A DNA stretch of 13,377 nucleotides from Gymnopilus junonius (lineage: Eukaryota > Basidiomycota > Agaricomycetes > Agaricales > Galerinaceae), in contig JADNYJ010000776.1 in NCBI GenBank assembly GCA_015501075.1, positions 1-13,377 of the forward strand. The letters are read 5' to 3'. This document shows positions 1 through 8,596 of this stretch, one piece after another. The notes beneath the pieces were generated by a model. That model saw only the letters and a program-made list of their open reading frames with translations. It was not told the DNA's origin and did not search any database. Position 1 is the first letter of the stretch. Each line of letters begins with the position of its first letter. The position numbers were made by a program, and so were the translations under genes.

Positions 1-983
1 GGAGCCTGAATATTGAACAAGTGTTTGTCCAGCAAGCAGGGATATCCCTAAGCCAGAGACATCCAAGGACAACAACCTTGCAATGAGGAGCTGTTTTTTG
101 GTGTCTTTGTTCTTGAGTTGATTTTGAATAAGATCTCACCACATATATTTAATAAAACCTAACAAGATGACATGAAGGATCTCGACAGGGGTATCCGAAT
201 GTGGGTCTAGACCTGAAAGCACATCAGATGTCAATTTCACATCTTTCATGCAGAACATACCTTTAATCTGCCAAACTGGACTTATGGGCTCAGACGGCAG
301 AGTAGCCACTTTGGCTTGCAGAGCTACAGCTCGACTTGCAGTACCACACTTGTTTTTGTATGACTGGAACAGCTGTTCAATAAAGTATAGCCAGTATGTG
401 TCTTTGATGCCAGTTTTGGTATGCATCTTTTTTATTTTGGTTTGTGTATTGAGAGATTGGGCTTCAGTGAAGTAAGTATGGAGAGTGGCAGTAGTTTCCT
501 GCCTGTTGCATGGCTTCCCCGGCTATACAAGCAGCTTCAGTACTGGGCTCTACAGTCCAATGGACAGACTATACCTTGATAAATGCAGTGATATGGTCCT
601 GCATCTGCTCAAAAGTCTCTAGTACTTTTCGTTGATGAGTCTTTTTCTTAGAGGGGGTCTTATCCTGCATCCCTAAATTACCTGAGGCAACCGAGCTTTG
701 GCTTGCAACACTGTGTGCTTCATCATCACCATCCCCGCTGGTGGCACTTGACGTATCATTGCTCCCACCAGCATCACTCCCAGCTGGTGCTGCTGCATCC
801 TTCCCACCCCTCCTGCCTTCCACCCAGCAAGCATGACAAAAAAATTTCCCCCGAAGCCCGATGTGACAGGTGAGCTCACTCTGCATTGGGTTGTCACCCA
901 ATAGGGCAAGGACTACTGGAAAAATGAGAACAGGTTCATTCAGAAGACAATCCCAGGCCCAAATGCCATTCTCCTGCACTTGC
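1..983 (-). pseudogene. Tnp2-like (CACTA/EnSpm) transposase, C-terminal exons, runs off left edge
   Basis: These are the last two visible exons of the transposase gene. Exon 983-575 encodes ALLGDNPMQSELTCHIGLRG and a following FFCHACWVEG cysteine cluster, which I recognise as the core of the fungal Tnp2-like family, then a long Ser/Asp-rich low-complexity stretch. A 52-nt intron (574-523; GTATAG donor, TATAG acceptor) joins it in frame to exon 522-1, with GIKDTYWLYFIEQLF, then DTPVEILHVILLGFIKY and, near the edge, LDVSGLGISLLAGQTLVQY. The only stop in this exon is a TGA at 138-136, where relatives have Arg after Tyr-Trp, so CGA to TGA is likely. A Cys at about 510 sits where Arg is expected. 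The family is known as cut-and-paste DNA transposase of class II elements; this copy cannot make an intact protein. Family assignment is by recalled motifs, not by a search. Confidence 0.8.
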
Positions 984-1038
984 CTGCAATGCTCCGTTAA
1001 TGCCAAGAACAGCCAAAAATGTAAGAAAGGAGACTTAC

Positions 1039-2084
1039 TCAAGCTGAGCAACAACACTGTCGAGCATCTCAAGCAGCGGAGCGATGTTTGAAGTACATAA
1101 GAAGTGTATATTATATTCTTTATGAATCTCCTCCCATGGCAATCCAGCTGGCATGAACAAGAAACTGTTGTGCTCATTCTATTTCTTCAATGTGTTCCCA
1201 GAGGTGTCATCACAGTAAAGCCATATCGGGAATGCAACGACATGTGAGCCATGAGCTCATACCCACCAGTGATTACCTTCAGCAGGGTTTGTGAAAGTCC
1301 ACTGCAAGATTTCACCAGTTCTGGGATTGAGGACATCTGAAAACAGAGCATACTTGACAAAATTGAAGTCTGCAGGTGTTTTCTAGTACTCACCTCAGAT
1401 TTCAGAAGGGTGCAGAACCCCATAATGTAAATGGTCAGACTGTAGGTCAAGAAAGTTCTTAAGAAGGTCATCTTGTGAGACTTCCAAGCCTTTGCATGTC
1501 ACAACCTGCCATACACTTCCAGAATCTGTGGTGACAATGTGTAAATCCCAGCACTTGGCATAGAGAATGCCTCTTCTCATGAACCACCTAAAAGGGATAC
1601 AGAAGCAACCATCTCGGAGCATGGCAGGCTTGTAAATGAAGTAATCTTGATTGCCGATACATGCCATGGGTGTCATCTGCTTGTTTGGAATCTCATGAAG
1701 CCAATGTGAGCCCTGTTGTGCTTCTGAAAGCTCAGGGCCACTGTCTTCAGGATATTCTGAGAGGTGGGGTTGAACTCTGGGATTGCCATACTCCTATGAA
1801 AAGGAGTGTTTAGCAGAGAGCAAGAGTAAGAACAGATTTACCCACCTGAGCAATAATTTGTCCCAGGTCATTGACAAAGTAATGATGGCCCAATTTACCA
1901 TTGTACATGTGGCTGTCGATGCCGCACATCTTTTGAATGGTGCTATTGACAGCTTGCATACTCTTGACAAAGGGAACATCATCCATGTCAAGGATTTTGA
2001 GGAGCCAGAGGAAAAGGTCAAGCTGGCACTGGGAGAATACAGAGCATGGGAGGTGCATTAATATGTCCATGGCACAGCTCTAGC
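1039..2084 (-). pseudogene. Tnp2-like transposase, central exons
   Basis: Three exons, 2084-1846, 1793-1394 and 1336-1039, are separated by introns 1845-1794 (52 nt, GTGGGT...CATAG) and 1393-1337 (57 nt, GTGAGT...TTCAG). A 55-nt intron (1038-984, GTAAGT...GCAG) joins them to the C-terminal part. All three junctions restore frames that match the family: QLDLFLWLLK, then YGNPRVQPHLSEYPED, then MTPMACIGNQDYFIYKPAML, then AFPIWLYCDDTSGN, EHNSFLFMPAGLP and HFLCTSN. Damage includes a TGA across the 1394/1336 junction, TGA in the block before WLYCDDTSGN, TAG after NTLKK, a probable 1-nt loss near 2071, and Cys for conserved Arg twice in the block before QLDLF. The intron set (sizes, GT-AG ends) argues for an old, once-transcribed gene copy and not a processed copy. 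Confidence 0.82.
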
Positions 2085-2130
2085 CTGAAATTGATAACAA
2101 GTTCAATAAAATCAATGCTCAATAACTTAT
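2085..2130 (-). other. 46-nt intron of the transposase with a mutated 5' splice site
   Basis: Reading the minus strand, the intron would start ATAAGT and end TTTCAG. A normal donor would be GTAAGT, and the preceding base is C, so a CpG-to-CpA change explains the lost donor. Splicing here would put WPDKI next to a block leading into MDILMHLP, as expected for the family. The call depends on that protein-level join. Confidence 0.5.
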
Positions 2131-2803
2131 GATTTTATCAGGCCACAGGAACCATTGGCATGAAGCATTTTTGGCATTATGACTTCCTTGAGCACATTTT
2201 CATGGGCCTGTCATCGCATTGTCTGGTCCATCATCAACTAAAGAGGTAGGGTCAGTCAATGTCTGATAGATTTGAAGGGAAGGACTCACCATGGTAAACC
2301 AGTTCCGGTATTTCCTCCTCTTTGACAGAGCATTCCTTGTCACTCGTCTCTGAGGCCAATGAATCCACATCATATTGAGCATACAGTGATTGCATGATTT
2401 CTTGAATGGCTTGTTGTTCATGTGAAAGTGTGACCGTCGTGTCCTCCTGCATCTCATAAAGGTTCCAATCAAAATTCAGCAGACTAGGTGAACATTGTGA
2501 GTTTCCAGCAAAGTCATCATCTGGTGGTGGTGGTGGTGGGCCATGTGGATTTGCCAAAGATAACAAGAGATTCTTCAGTGCATTGTCAGTGAGACTATGC
2601 ATGAGATTGTTGTCCTGTGAAGGTGGCTGGGGCTGGGGCTGAGGGTTGGGTTGGGTGGTAGCATGGTAAACAATGTTGGCATGATGAGTTTCACTTTTCT
2701 CATGTCTAGCACAGTTTTTGAGGAGAATCAGTTTACGGTCACAGCAGACCAGGCATATGGTGCATTTCTCTCCATGAGTATCAAGGCAAGCAGCCCAGAC
2801 TGG
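2131..2803 (-). pseudogene. Tnp2-like transposase, N-terminal exons with cysteine/histidine finger
   Basis: An open frame from 2803 leads to a 5' splice site at 2290/2289. It contains EKCTICLVCCDRKLILLKNC followed by ARHEKSETHH, a Cys-Cys-His-His arrangement like the N-terminal finger of Tnp2-like proteins. After it come a Pro/Gln tract, a run of six prolines (about 2540) and an acidic stretch. A 52-nt intron (2289-2238, GTGAGT...TTTAG with a CTGAC branch-like site) joins exon 2237-2131, which reads ENVLKEVIMPKMLHANGS after a frameshift at about 2205 and has a 1-nt loss near 2150. No ATG opens this frame: a TGA at 2806-2804 lies just upstream, so the start is lost or sits in an earlier exon. 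Proper N-terminal limits are uncertain. Confidence 0.65.
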
Positions 2804-3130
2804 TCAGGAAAGAGAGATGAGAGAAAGTTGAGCAGTGGATGAAGTGCAGGGAATGTGCCTAAGGGGTTGAGTCCAAAATTGGAATCCATTATGTCATGGG
2901 ATTGAAGGTTTCTTGTATGGTTTAGATTGGTCATGATATGGCCTGGGGCTAAAAAGAATTTGGAACCAAGCTCGTAAGAGGGTTGAATGGAATGAGAATA
3001 AGATTTGCAGTTGTACTGAATACAAATAATGGAATTTGTACTGAGGTTATAAAAATTTTGGCCTGAGTCCAAAGTTGAGGCTGAATGGCAGCCCATGAAA
3101 TTTTGGCCAACCGGACTCCATCCAAGCATC
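2804..3130. repeat. Short direct repeats upstream of the transposase gene
   Basis: This stretch has no supported gene; an open minus frame at 3129-2728 has no recognisable content. It carries pairs of short direct repeats: TGAGTCCAAARTTG at 2868-2881 and 3064-3077, AAATTTTGGCC at 3053-3063 and 3098-3108 (45 bp apart), and TTGTACTGA at about 3011 and 3036. CACTA-type elements usually carry repeated short motifs just inside their ends, so this may be the subterminal region of the transposon. I found no convincing CACTA/CACTG terminal inverted repeat. Confidence 0.4.
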
Positions 3131-3605
3131 TGGCTGTGTATGGAGTCTTTTCATAGGCCTCTGTGCTTACTCAGCCCCATTACGAGCTCTGCTCGCTTCT
3201 TCCTGAACCCCGCTCATTCAGTTTGGTGCTGATTTTTGGCTCAGTGCTACAGCGTAGCAGATGCTGAGTTCAAAAAAGTTTTCAGTTATCAATTTTCACC
3301 TTGTGCTGCCTCTTGTCTTTAGACTACATCTTTGACATCAGCACAGGTATGCACTCCATGCTCCTCCTCAGTTCTCCTTACTCATTACCATCAAATGAAC
3401 AGTGATTCTACTCTAGGCTTTGCCTAATTTACTTTAATTCTCTTTTAATCACTTTCATTTGACCTTTTGTCTTGAAGACAGTAAGAAGACCTTCTTCTAT
3501 ATTATTCTTTGTTCTTATTTCTTGTAGATCATCTCGTTCTTTCAAGATCTTTATTTCACATCCTCGGCTCATTCCTCATCCATCAAAATCTCTTTTATGT
3601 TGAAC
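3131..3605 (+). other. Gene-free leader of the DIRS-like element
   Basis: No coding signal is seen on either strand. The last 300 bases before the Gag ATG are pyrimidine-rich on the plus strand. The stretch contains the imperfect palindrome listed separately at 3231-3289. It probably holds the boundary between the left DNA transposon and the DIRS element, including the DIRS 5' terminal repeat, but I could not match it to the sequence after 7734, so the boundary is not fixed. Confidence 0.35.
3231..3289. repeat. Imperfect palindrome
   Basis: The core is TGCTAC-AGC-GTAGCA (3245-3259), a perfect 6-bp stem with a 3-nt loop. Outer partners CTCAG/CTGAG, TTTTTG/CAAAAAA and CTGA/TCAG extend it with bulges to about 59 nt. 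Role unknown; it could be part of an element terminus. Confidence 0.5.
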
Positions 3606-4877
3606 ATGGATCAGAATGAAGAGACCCACTGACGTGCTGAAGTTTTCAAGGGGCTGGTCTCCAACATTGTTGAGAGCCATGTCCCTGCTGCTGAGTTCGT
3701 GATTCACATTCGAGAACTTGGAGCTTCTGTGGCAGAAGGGGAGGTATATTTCTGAATGTTGGAACAATGGCTGGCACAGCAATGCAGCAACATGGATTGA
3801 GACCGCGAGGCTGCTGGAGGTGAAGAGGGGCCAGCACCTGACCCCACCACTGGGGATGCTGATGGTGATTCAGGAGACACCCATCCAGAGATTGGAAGGG
3901 GTGAGGTGGTCAATGCTGCTGCTTGGGCAATTCTCAATGCCAAGATTGCACAACTGGACTGACTCGCAGAGGAACGCCCAGGTCCAGTCGCCTTCTCCGC
4001 TGATGATATTGCTTGCTTGCTGGATGCCAGCCATCCTGCCACCCTCTCTCTCCCCAGCACTCTCCTTGCAGTCACCCCTCATCTCAAGGATCTCTTGGTT
4101 GCATCCAATGCTGATCCTCACATTGAGGAAACCTGGAAACTCTGACATGCTCTCACTGCCGAAAGGATGCTGGACACCCTCATCAGCCTCCTCCAGCTTC
4201 AGCATCTGCCAGACCCAATTTCCTGGTCCATCTGGAAGGACATCACTAAGGATGCATTTGTTGACTTCAAGAAGCTTCATGCATCCATGGATCGAGGGTA
4301 CAACCATGATGACAAGGCCAAGGAGTTTGTTGGGGGTTTTAGCTTGGTCAAGAAGGACCAAGTTTCTGTGAAGAAGCCAATCAGAACAGAGTCAGAGTGG
4401 ATTCACATCTTTGGTGCTTGGAGCACTGGGGTCGTCCTGGTCTATTGCCACTGTGCTGATGAGCTGGAAGGCTACCAGCAGTTTGTGTTGGATCTCTTCC
4501 ATGCAGCCCCTTCTCAACCCCAGCTTGCAATCAGTTTCAATGTTGAGGTTCAGGATAAATATGCGAAGAGTCCTTTCCATCTGGATGACTGGACTGAACT
4601 CAACATTCCATTTATGGTTTTATCATCTCAGGCGAACAGCCCACACTCCGGTGTTGGGCCAAAGAGGGCTGTGCCATCTCTGCCTCAGAATGTGAAGCAG
4701 TCAATGGTTATCTGCCAGAATTGGAACCTGGGGTGGTGTGAGGACCCTTGCAAGAATAGGTGCAAGCATGGGTATTGCAGTAAATGTGGTGGATGACACA
4801 GGGCCAAGGACGAAGCAACCTGCCTCATCCTGCTCCAAGCTAAGTGATGAGCAGGTGAAGGAAGCAGGGCAGCTCAG
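3606..4877 (+). pseudogene. DIRS-like retroelement Gag, broken by in-frame TGA codons
   Basis: The frame opens at ATG 3606 (MDQNEETH...) and stays readable without any TAA or TAG. It is cut by TGA at 3630, 3753, 3798, 3960, 4143, 4794, 4845 and 4848. After an acidic, Ala-rich N-terminal part comes a conserved block with WKDITKDAFVDFKKLHASMD (about 4230), SEWIHIFGAWSTGVVLVY (about 4395) and LSFHLDDW-like SPFHLDDWTELN (about 4570). A C-terminal finger reads CQNWNLGWCEDPCKNRCKH (4713-4769), spacing C-x7-C-x3-C-x5-H. This layout fits the Gag of fungal DIRS-like elements, which packages the element RNA. The same frame runs on without a shift to 5207 in the RT region, so Gag and RT may once have been one polyprotein. 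Every stop could be a former CGA Arg codon. Assignment by motif memory only. Confidence 0.75.
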
Positions 4878-6726
4878 GTGCAGGCCAGGCCTAAGTCTCT
4901 GTCTTCATCTTCAGGAGTCAAGTGGAAAGCAGAGCCCTTACTCGATTGCCCTCACTTCCATCATCAATTTCTTTGGTCTGATTCATCTTTGCCTACTCTC
5001 TCTCCAGCTGCACTGTACACTGAAACTGCTGCTCCCCTTCCTTCCCTGCCATCTCACCTGCTCAATGATCCTTCCATTCAGGCCTCACTGGAGGCCATGG
5101 AGGGGTACATCAAGGTTGACACCCCTTTTGATGTCAACAAGCTTGAAGTCATGCTTCATGACCATCCAAACCAGCCATTTGTGCATTCAGTCCTGCATGG
5201 CTTGTGGAGGGCTTCTGGCCCTTCGACAAAGGAGAATGGAAGGAGGAATGCACTTTGACTTCAAACTATGCCACTGAAGAGGAGGACCTCAAGGCTATCA
5301 GAACCTTCTGAGACAAGGAATGTGCTGGTGATCACTGGTCTCCTGAACTCCCCATCTCTGACTTACTGCCAGGCATGAAGCTGTCCCCTATGTTTGTGGT
5401 GTGGCAGAAGGAGAAAGCCTGCATCATTACCAACCACAGCGGGTCTGGGATAAACAATGGATCCCCAAGGCTGAGGCTAAGGTGTGGTATGATGATATGC
5501 ACGATTTTGGGCAGGCTCTCCGGGAGGCACAGAAGGCTTTTCCAGGTCACTCTTTTGTTACGTTCAAGTCAGATGTTGCATCTGCCTTTCTTAATCTCCC
5601 TGCACATCTGCTGTGGCAATTGCATCAGGTTGTCATGGTTGATGGGAGACTTCACATTGTGCAGCATTTGGTATTTGGCAATTGGGCTTTGCCTAGGATT
5701 TGGTGCACAGTTTTGGGCCTGCTTTGCTGGTTGGCAGTCAGGAAGTTAGATCTTACTTGCCTTTTTGTATATATGGATGACTTCTTTGGTTGGGATTTCA
5801 CTGACAACCTTGTCTTCTTTCAAGGCAAGCTTCATCCATGCCACCAAGTACAGCTTCTCCTGTTTTGGGAAGCAATTTGGTGTCCCTTCGAAGACAAGAA
5901 GCAGGAGCATGGAGAAGTGTTGAAGATCATTGGGTTCTGGGATGATGCTAACAATAGATCCCTGTCTCTCTCTCCCTCCTCTGTTGATGACATTCTGGAC
6001 AAGATCAAGTCTTTTCTTGCCACTCCTGGGCATAAGCCTCTCTTGCAAGACTGGCAGCGCCTTGGTGGCCATATCAACTGGCTCCTCAATGTCTTGCCCT
6101 GGGGTCGACCTGCCATCACTGAGCTTTATCAGAAGACAAGCGGGAAGTGTCATCCCTCGTCTGGCATTCCAATCAATGCCCAGGTTATCTCTGACCTCTC
6201 CTGGCTGGCCTCTGTCATCCCCAAGGTGATTGGCATTCATTTTGTTGATCATGGCATGTGGCCTGACAGTGAGGCTGACATGGTTATCTGGATGGATGCT
6301 AGTTTGAAGTTGGGCCTTGCCTTCATATTTTCGAATCAAGCTTTTGTCTACCCATTGGCCACCTGTCTGCCAGAGGTCAAGATCGACATCTTCTTCTTGG
6401 AGATGGTGGCTATTTTGTCTGCTATTCACCATGTGGCTTCTCTGTCTAGGCCACCTCATAGGCTTCTTATCCATACTGACAGCCTCGATTCTGTGGCTGT
6501 TTTCAACTCTTTACAGGCTTCTGAAGCTCTCCACAATGGGCCTCTGTTGGCTGCCACTGGTGTGGTCTTGGAGTCTGGCATTGACCTCCATGTCAGACAT
6601 ATTCCCAGCAAACTCAACATCTGTGCCAACATGCTTTCATGTCTCCTTTTTGAGGAGTATCATTTGAAATACCCTGCTGATTGCATCTGCCTTTTCTCCC
6701 CACTGAGGGACCTTCTGCCAGTGTGA
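4878..6726 (+). pseudogene. DIRS-like reverse transcriptase and RNase H
   Basis: The RT lead-in VDTPFDVNKLEVMLHDHPNQ (about 5116) is in the Gag frame. Four 1-nt indels follow (losses near 5207, 5281 and 5460, gain near 5341), and a TGA sits at 5308. From 5461 the frame is open for over 1.2 kb. RT motif A is KSDVASAFLNLPAH (about 5570), motif B is FGNWALPRIWC, where relatives have FGNRASPRIWC, and motif C is YMDD at 5770-5781. RNase H follows with WMDAS (Asp 6295), FFLEMVAI, HTDSLDS and ICANMLSC, where the last catalytic Asp is Asn and flanking Arg are Cys. Both are explained by CpG decay. The frame ends at TGA 6724-6726. RT would copy the element RNA into DNA and RNase H would remove the RNA strand. 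No methyltransferase-like domain follows RNase H, unlike classic DIRS/PAT elements. Confidence 0.88.
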
Positions 6727-7734
6727 TGGAGGGAGTCCTTTTGAGTGCCCTCAGCAGGCCCTCTGTTCCTCAGAGGGTCCGCCAACCCATGCCCCTCACC
6801 AATCTCGATAAGCATGCTCTTCATCTTCAAGTTAGTACTATTAAGAAGTCCATGGTGCAGGGGTATGCTATGGGTATGAGGGATTACATTGCTTTTTGCA
6901 TTGCCCACTCTCTGCCCCTCAACCCTACCCCCCTCAACCCTCTCACGGTATATTGCCTATACTTCTAAGTTCATTGCTTCAGGTCCAAAGTATTTGACCA
7001 GGGTTCATCACTTCTTGATTGATCTTTACCCACATTTTGATGCCAGTTGGTCACATCCTCTTGTTCAGTCAACCATTCAGGGTTCCAAGAAGGTTCACAC
7101 AGATGGTGTGCAGTGCAAGCTGCCTCTTCGTCTCTCTCACCTTGAGGCCTTCCTTGAAGTGGCTGCCTCTTCCAAATCTTATGATGATCTTCTTTTTATC
7201 ACCATTCTTTCATGTTGTTTCTATGTGTGTCACAGGTCAGGGGAGCTTATTCAGAAGAACAGCAAGAGCCTTTTCAACTGGCAGAAGATCATCAAGTGCT
7301 CCTCTCTCACCTTTCCAGGCCACCATGCTCAGTATCACCTGCCTTATCATAAGGGTGATCCATTTTACAGGGGAACTGACATTCTTTTCACCCCTCAGTC
7401 AGTTGCTGATCCTGTCACCCTCCTTCATCAATATGTTGGCCTGTGTGACATGCTGCATGGTGCTTATCCAGCCCTCTTCTTATGTAGGGATGGTTCTCAT
7501 CCTTCTCACTCCTGGTTTGATGCTCACTTTTTTGCCATCCTGGGCCATGAGTTTGGTGGCCATTCACCCTGGGCCAGTGGTGTGACCTTTTATGCCAATT
7601 TGGGCCTTCCAGAGGATATCATTTAGGCCATCGGTTGTTGGTCCTCTCAGACTTGGAAGATTTATATTCAGGAAAACCCTGCTATCTGTGCTGAACAGCA
7701 GCTGGCCATTCTCAGGCTCCACCTTCCTCCTTGA
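6726..7734 (+). pseudogene. DIRS-like tyrosine recombinase (integrase)
   Basis: A second reading frame opens at ATG 6726, overlapping the RT stop by one base (TGATG). It reads MEGVLLSALSRPSVP, then a helical SAM-like N-terminal domain (GYAMGMRDYIAFCIAHSLPL). A +1 shift near 6940-6950 moves it into the frame of RYIAYTSKFIASGPKYL. The catalytic domain shows the first Arg in CHRSGELI (7234-7236), the box HSPWASG (7561-7581), where HxxR is expected so the second Arg is Trp, and the nucleophile Tyr in WKIYI (7663-7665). A TAG at 7624 stands where Gln is likely, and TGT at 7636 where Arg is likely (IGRWSS-type motif). The frame continues to TGA 7732-7734. Recombinases of this type join a circular DNA copy into the genome without target duplication. 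This copy is inactive on three counts: stop, lost Arg and frameshift. Confidence 0.87.
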
Positions 7735-7978
7735 TCTCTCTCATGGCTCCTTGCTCTCCATCTTCTTTCACCTCCACCACCCCTCAGCAACATCTTCAGC
7801 TCCTTATAGCTTACCTCTCCTTGCCTATCTATATTTGGGATCCATGGTCCGGATCTCTGTTTTTGCTACTCCACGTTTATCTGAGCAGTGCAGCAGAGGC
7901 TTACATGCACAGCTTAGGCACAGCATGCGAACAAACTCTCCAGAGTCTATATACTTATCTGCTGACTTACTAATTAAC
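7735..7978. other. Gene-free spacer between recombinase end and LTR
   Basis: No conserved coding block is visible. The first half is CT-rich, the second half more mixed. It may contain the DIRS internal complementary region or right terminal repeat, but comparison by eye with 3131-3605 gave only short, weak matches. The last bases (TTAAC, 7974-7978) would be one copy of the target duplication of the LTR element; the other copy is outside the window. Confidence 0.35.
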
Positions 7979-8056
7979 TGTTACGATGTTGACGACAGAA
8001 CCTAATCAGATAAGATAAGGTCTGGCATAGTAGTCGTAGAGGTCATTCGATGAAGT

Positions 8057-8095
8057 CCGCTAAGGTATTGTCTTCACTGAAGAATGCCTTAGTGG
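8057..8095. repeat. Long hairpin in the R/U5 part of the LTR
   Basis: CCGCTAAGGTATT pairs with AATGCCTTAGTGG, with two wobble-type mismatches, and TCTTCA pairs with TGAAGA around a single C. One small bulge separates the two stems. It lies downstream of the TATA box, so it would be present in the element RNA. Confidence 0.65.
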
Positions 8096-8172
8096 TTCAA
8101 GTTCATCTCAGTTGTTACAAGAGATGTATATTTCTCAAGAACAAGCTAATGTACATGGTAGACTAACTACGG

Positions 8173-8180
8173 TTTATATA
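8173..8180 (-). promoter_or_regulatory. TATA box of the LTR promoter
   Basis: TATATAAA on the minus strand, inside the LTR and oriented to transcribe the chromovirus. Position within the LTR is typical; start site not determined. Confidence 0.5.
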
Positions 8181-8242
8181 CTATTTGGGTGTGATAATAA
8201 TGTATACGAAACGAGGGTGAAATGAGGGGAATCGGAAAGGAG

Positions 8243-8278
8243 TGATCATCATCGGGGCAATGCAGGGGATGATGATCA
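8243..8278. repeat. Perfect 11-bp inverted repeat in LTR U3 (first)
   Basis: TGATCATCATC (8243-8253) and GATGATGATCA (8268-8278) with a 14-nt G-rich spacer. It shares the TGATCATC half-site with the palindrome 39 bp further on. Confidence 0.75.
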
Positions 8279-8316
8279 AAAGGGAAAGATTGTCCACATA
8301 CGCGTAAGAAAGTGAA

Positions 8317-8344
8317 TGATCATCTTTGTGAGCAAAGATGATCA
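8317..8344. repeat. Perfect 11-bp inverted repeat in LTR U3 (second)
   Basis: TGATCATCTTT (8317-8327) and AAAGATGATCA (8334-8344) with a 6-nt spacer GTGAGC. Same half-site as the first, and both are followed by AAAAGG or AAAAGGG. Confidence 0.78.
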
Positions 8345-8437
8345 AAAGGAAACTATAAATAATAAATCGTCCGATAAATGATAATGAGAAAGGAAATTGG
8401 CATGCGATAAGATAAGAGAGAAAAGAGAGTCATAACA

Positions 8438-8452
8438 TTACCCCCCTACTAA
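8438..8452 (-). other. Polypurine tract next to the 3' LTR
   Basis: On the minus strand the bases just before the LTR read TTAGTAGGGGGGTAA. A purine run ending at the LTR edge is the usual primer site for plus-strand DNA synthesis in LTR retroelements. The exact RNase H cut is not known. Confidence 0.65.
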
Positions 8453-8454
8453 GA

Positions 8455-8475
8455 ATTGAAGCCCCTGGCTTCAAT
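8455..8475. repeat. Perfect 9-bp hairpin over the stop codon of the zinc-knuckle ORF
   Basis: ATTGAAGCC-CCT-GGCTTCAAT: 9-bp arms, 3-nt loop. The TGA stop of the minus-strand ORF (8473-8471) lies in one arm, 3 bp from the polypurine tract. Confidence 0.75.
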
Positions 8476-8559
8476 AATGGGGCTCACCAGTCATGTTGTT
8501 TTCCGCCTCCTCTCCCTGCCAGGAGTTGTGCGCCGCATCGTACCAGTCATTTGGCGAGT

Positions 8560-8576
8560 TGTCGATGTCATCGACA
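8560..8576. repeat. Perfect 8-bp inverted repeat
   Basis: TGTCGATG-T-CATCGACA, inside the acidic tail of the zinc-knuckle ORF. The arms code for part of the Asp-rich stretch. Confidence 0.6.
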
Positions 8577-8596
8577 TTCATCAACTGTTCTTCTGT

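Larger units (their letters stand above)
7979..8437 (-). repeat. LTR (3' LTR) of the Ty3/Gypsy chromovirus
   Basis: The LTR is defined by TG...CA ends that form a short inverted repeat: TGTTACGA at 7979 and TCATAACA ending at 8437, one mismatch in eight, and that mismatch is at a CpG. It is 459 bp. Its inner edge abuts a purine run (8438-8452) that follows the last ORF, as expected for a polypurine tract. On the minus strand a TATATAAA box lies at 8180-8173, so U3 is roughly 8437-8150 and R/U5 the remainder. U3 contains two perfect palindromes with a shared TGATCATC core, and the R/U5 part has a long hairpin. Only one LTR is in view, so the two-LTR test cannot be done. Confidence 0.78.

Noticed and set aside
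3238..3248. CAGTG at 3241-3245 as the end of a CACTG-type terminal inverted repeat
   Set aside because: No partner repeat or target duplication can be seen, and five bases are too common to count as evidence.
3704..4371. Open frames on both strands overlapping the Gag region in other phases (for example 3718-4371 plus, 3870-4361 minus)
   Set aside because: Their products match nothing I recognise, while the Gag frame carries conserved blocks and a finger. They arise because CpG decay removed stops in other phases.
5746..6474. 242-codon open frame on the minus strand opposite RT/RNase H
   Set aside because: It is antisense to well-supported RT and RNase H motifs and has no recognisable content of its own.
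7735..7978. DIRS inverted terminal repeat or internal complementary region matching 3131-3605
   Set aside because: By eye I found only scattered short similarities (such as GCCTCTG near 3160 and in the complement near 7900), not enough to claim a repeat pair.
8243..8344. CRISPR-like array
   Set aside because: There are just two palindromes with different spacers and imperfect repeats, inside an LTR of a eukaryotic element.
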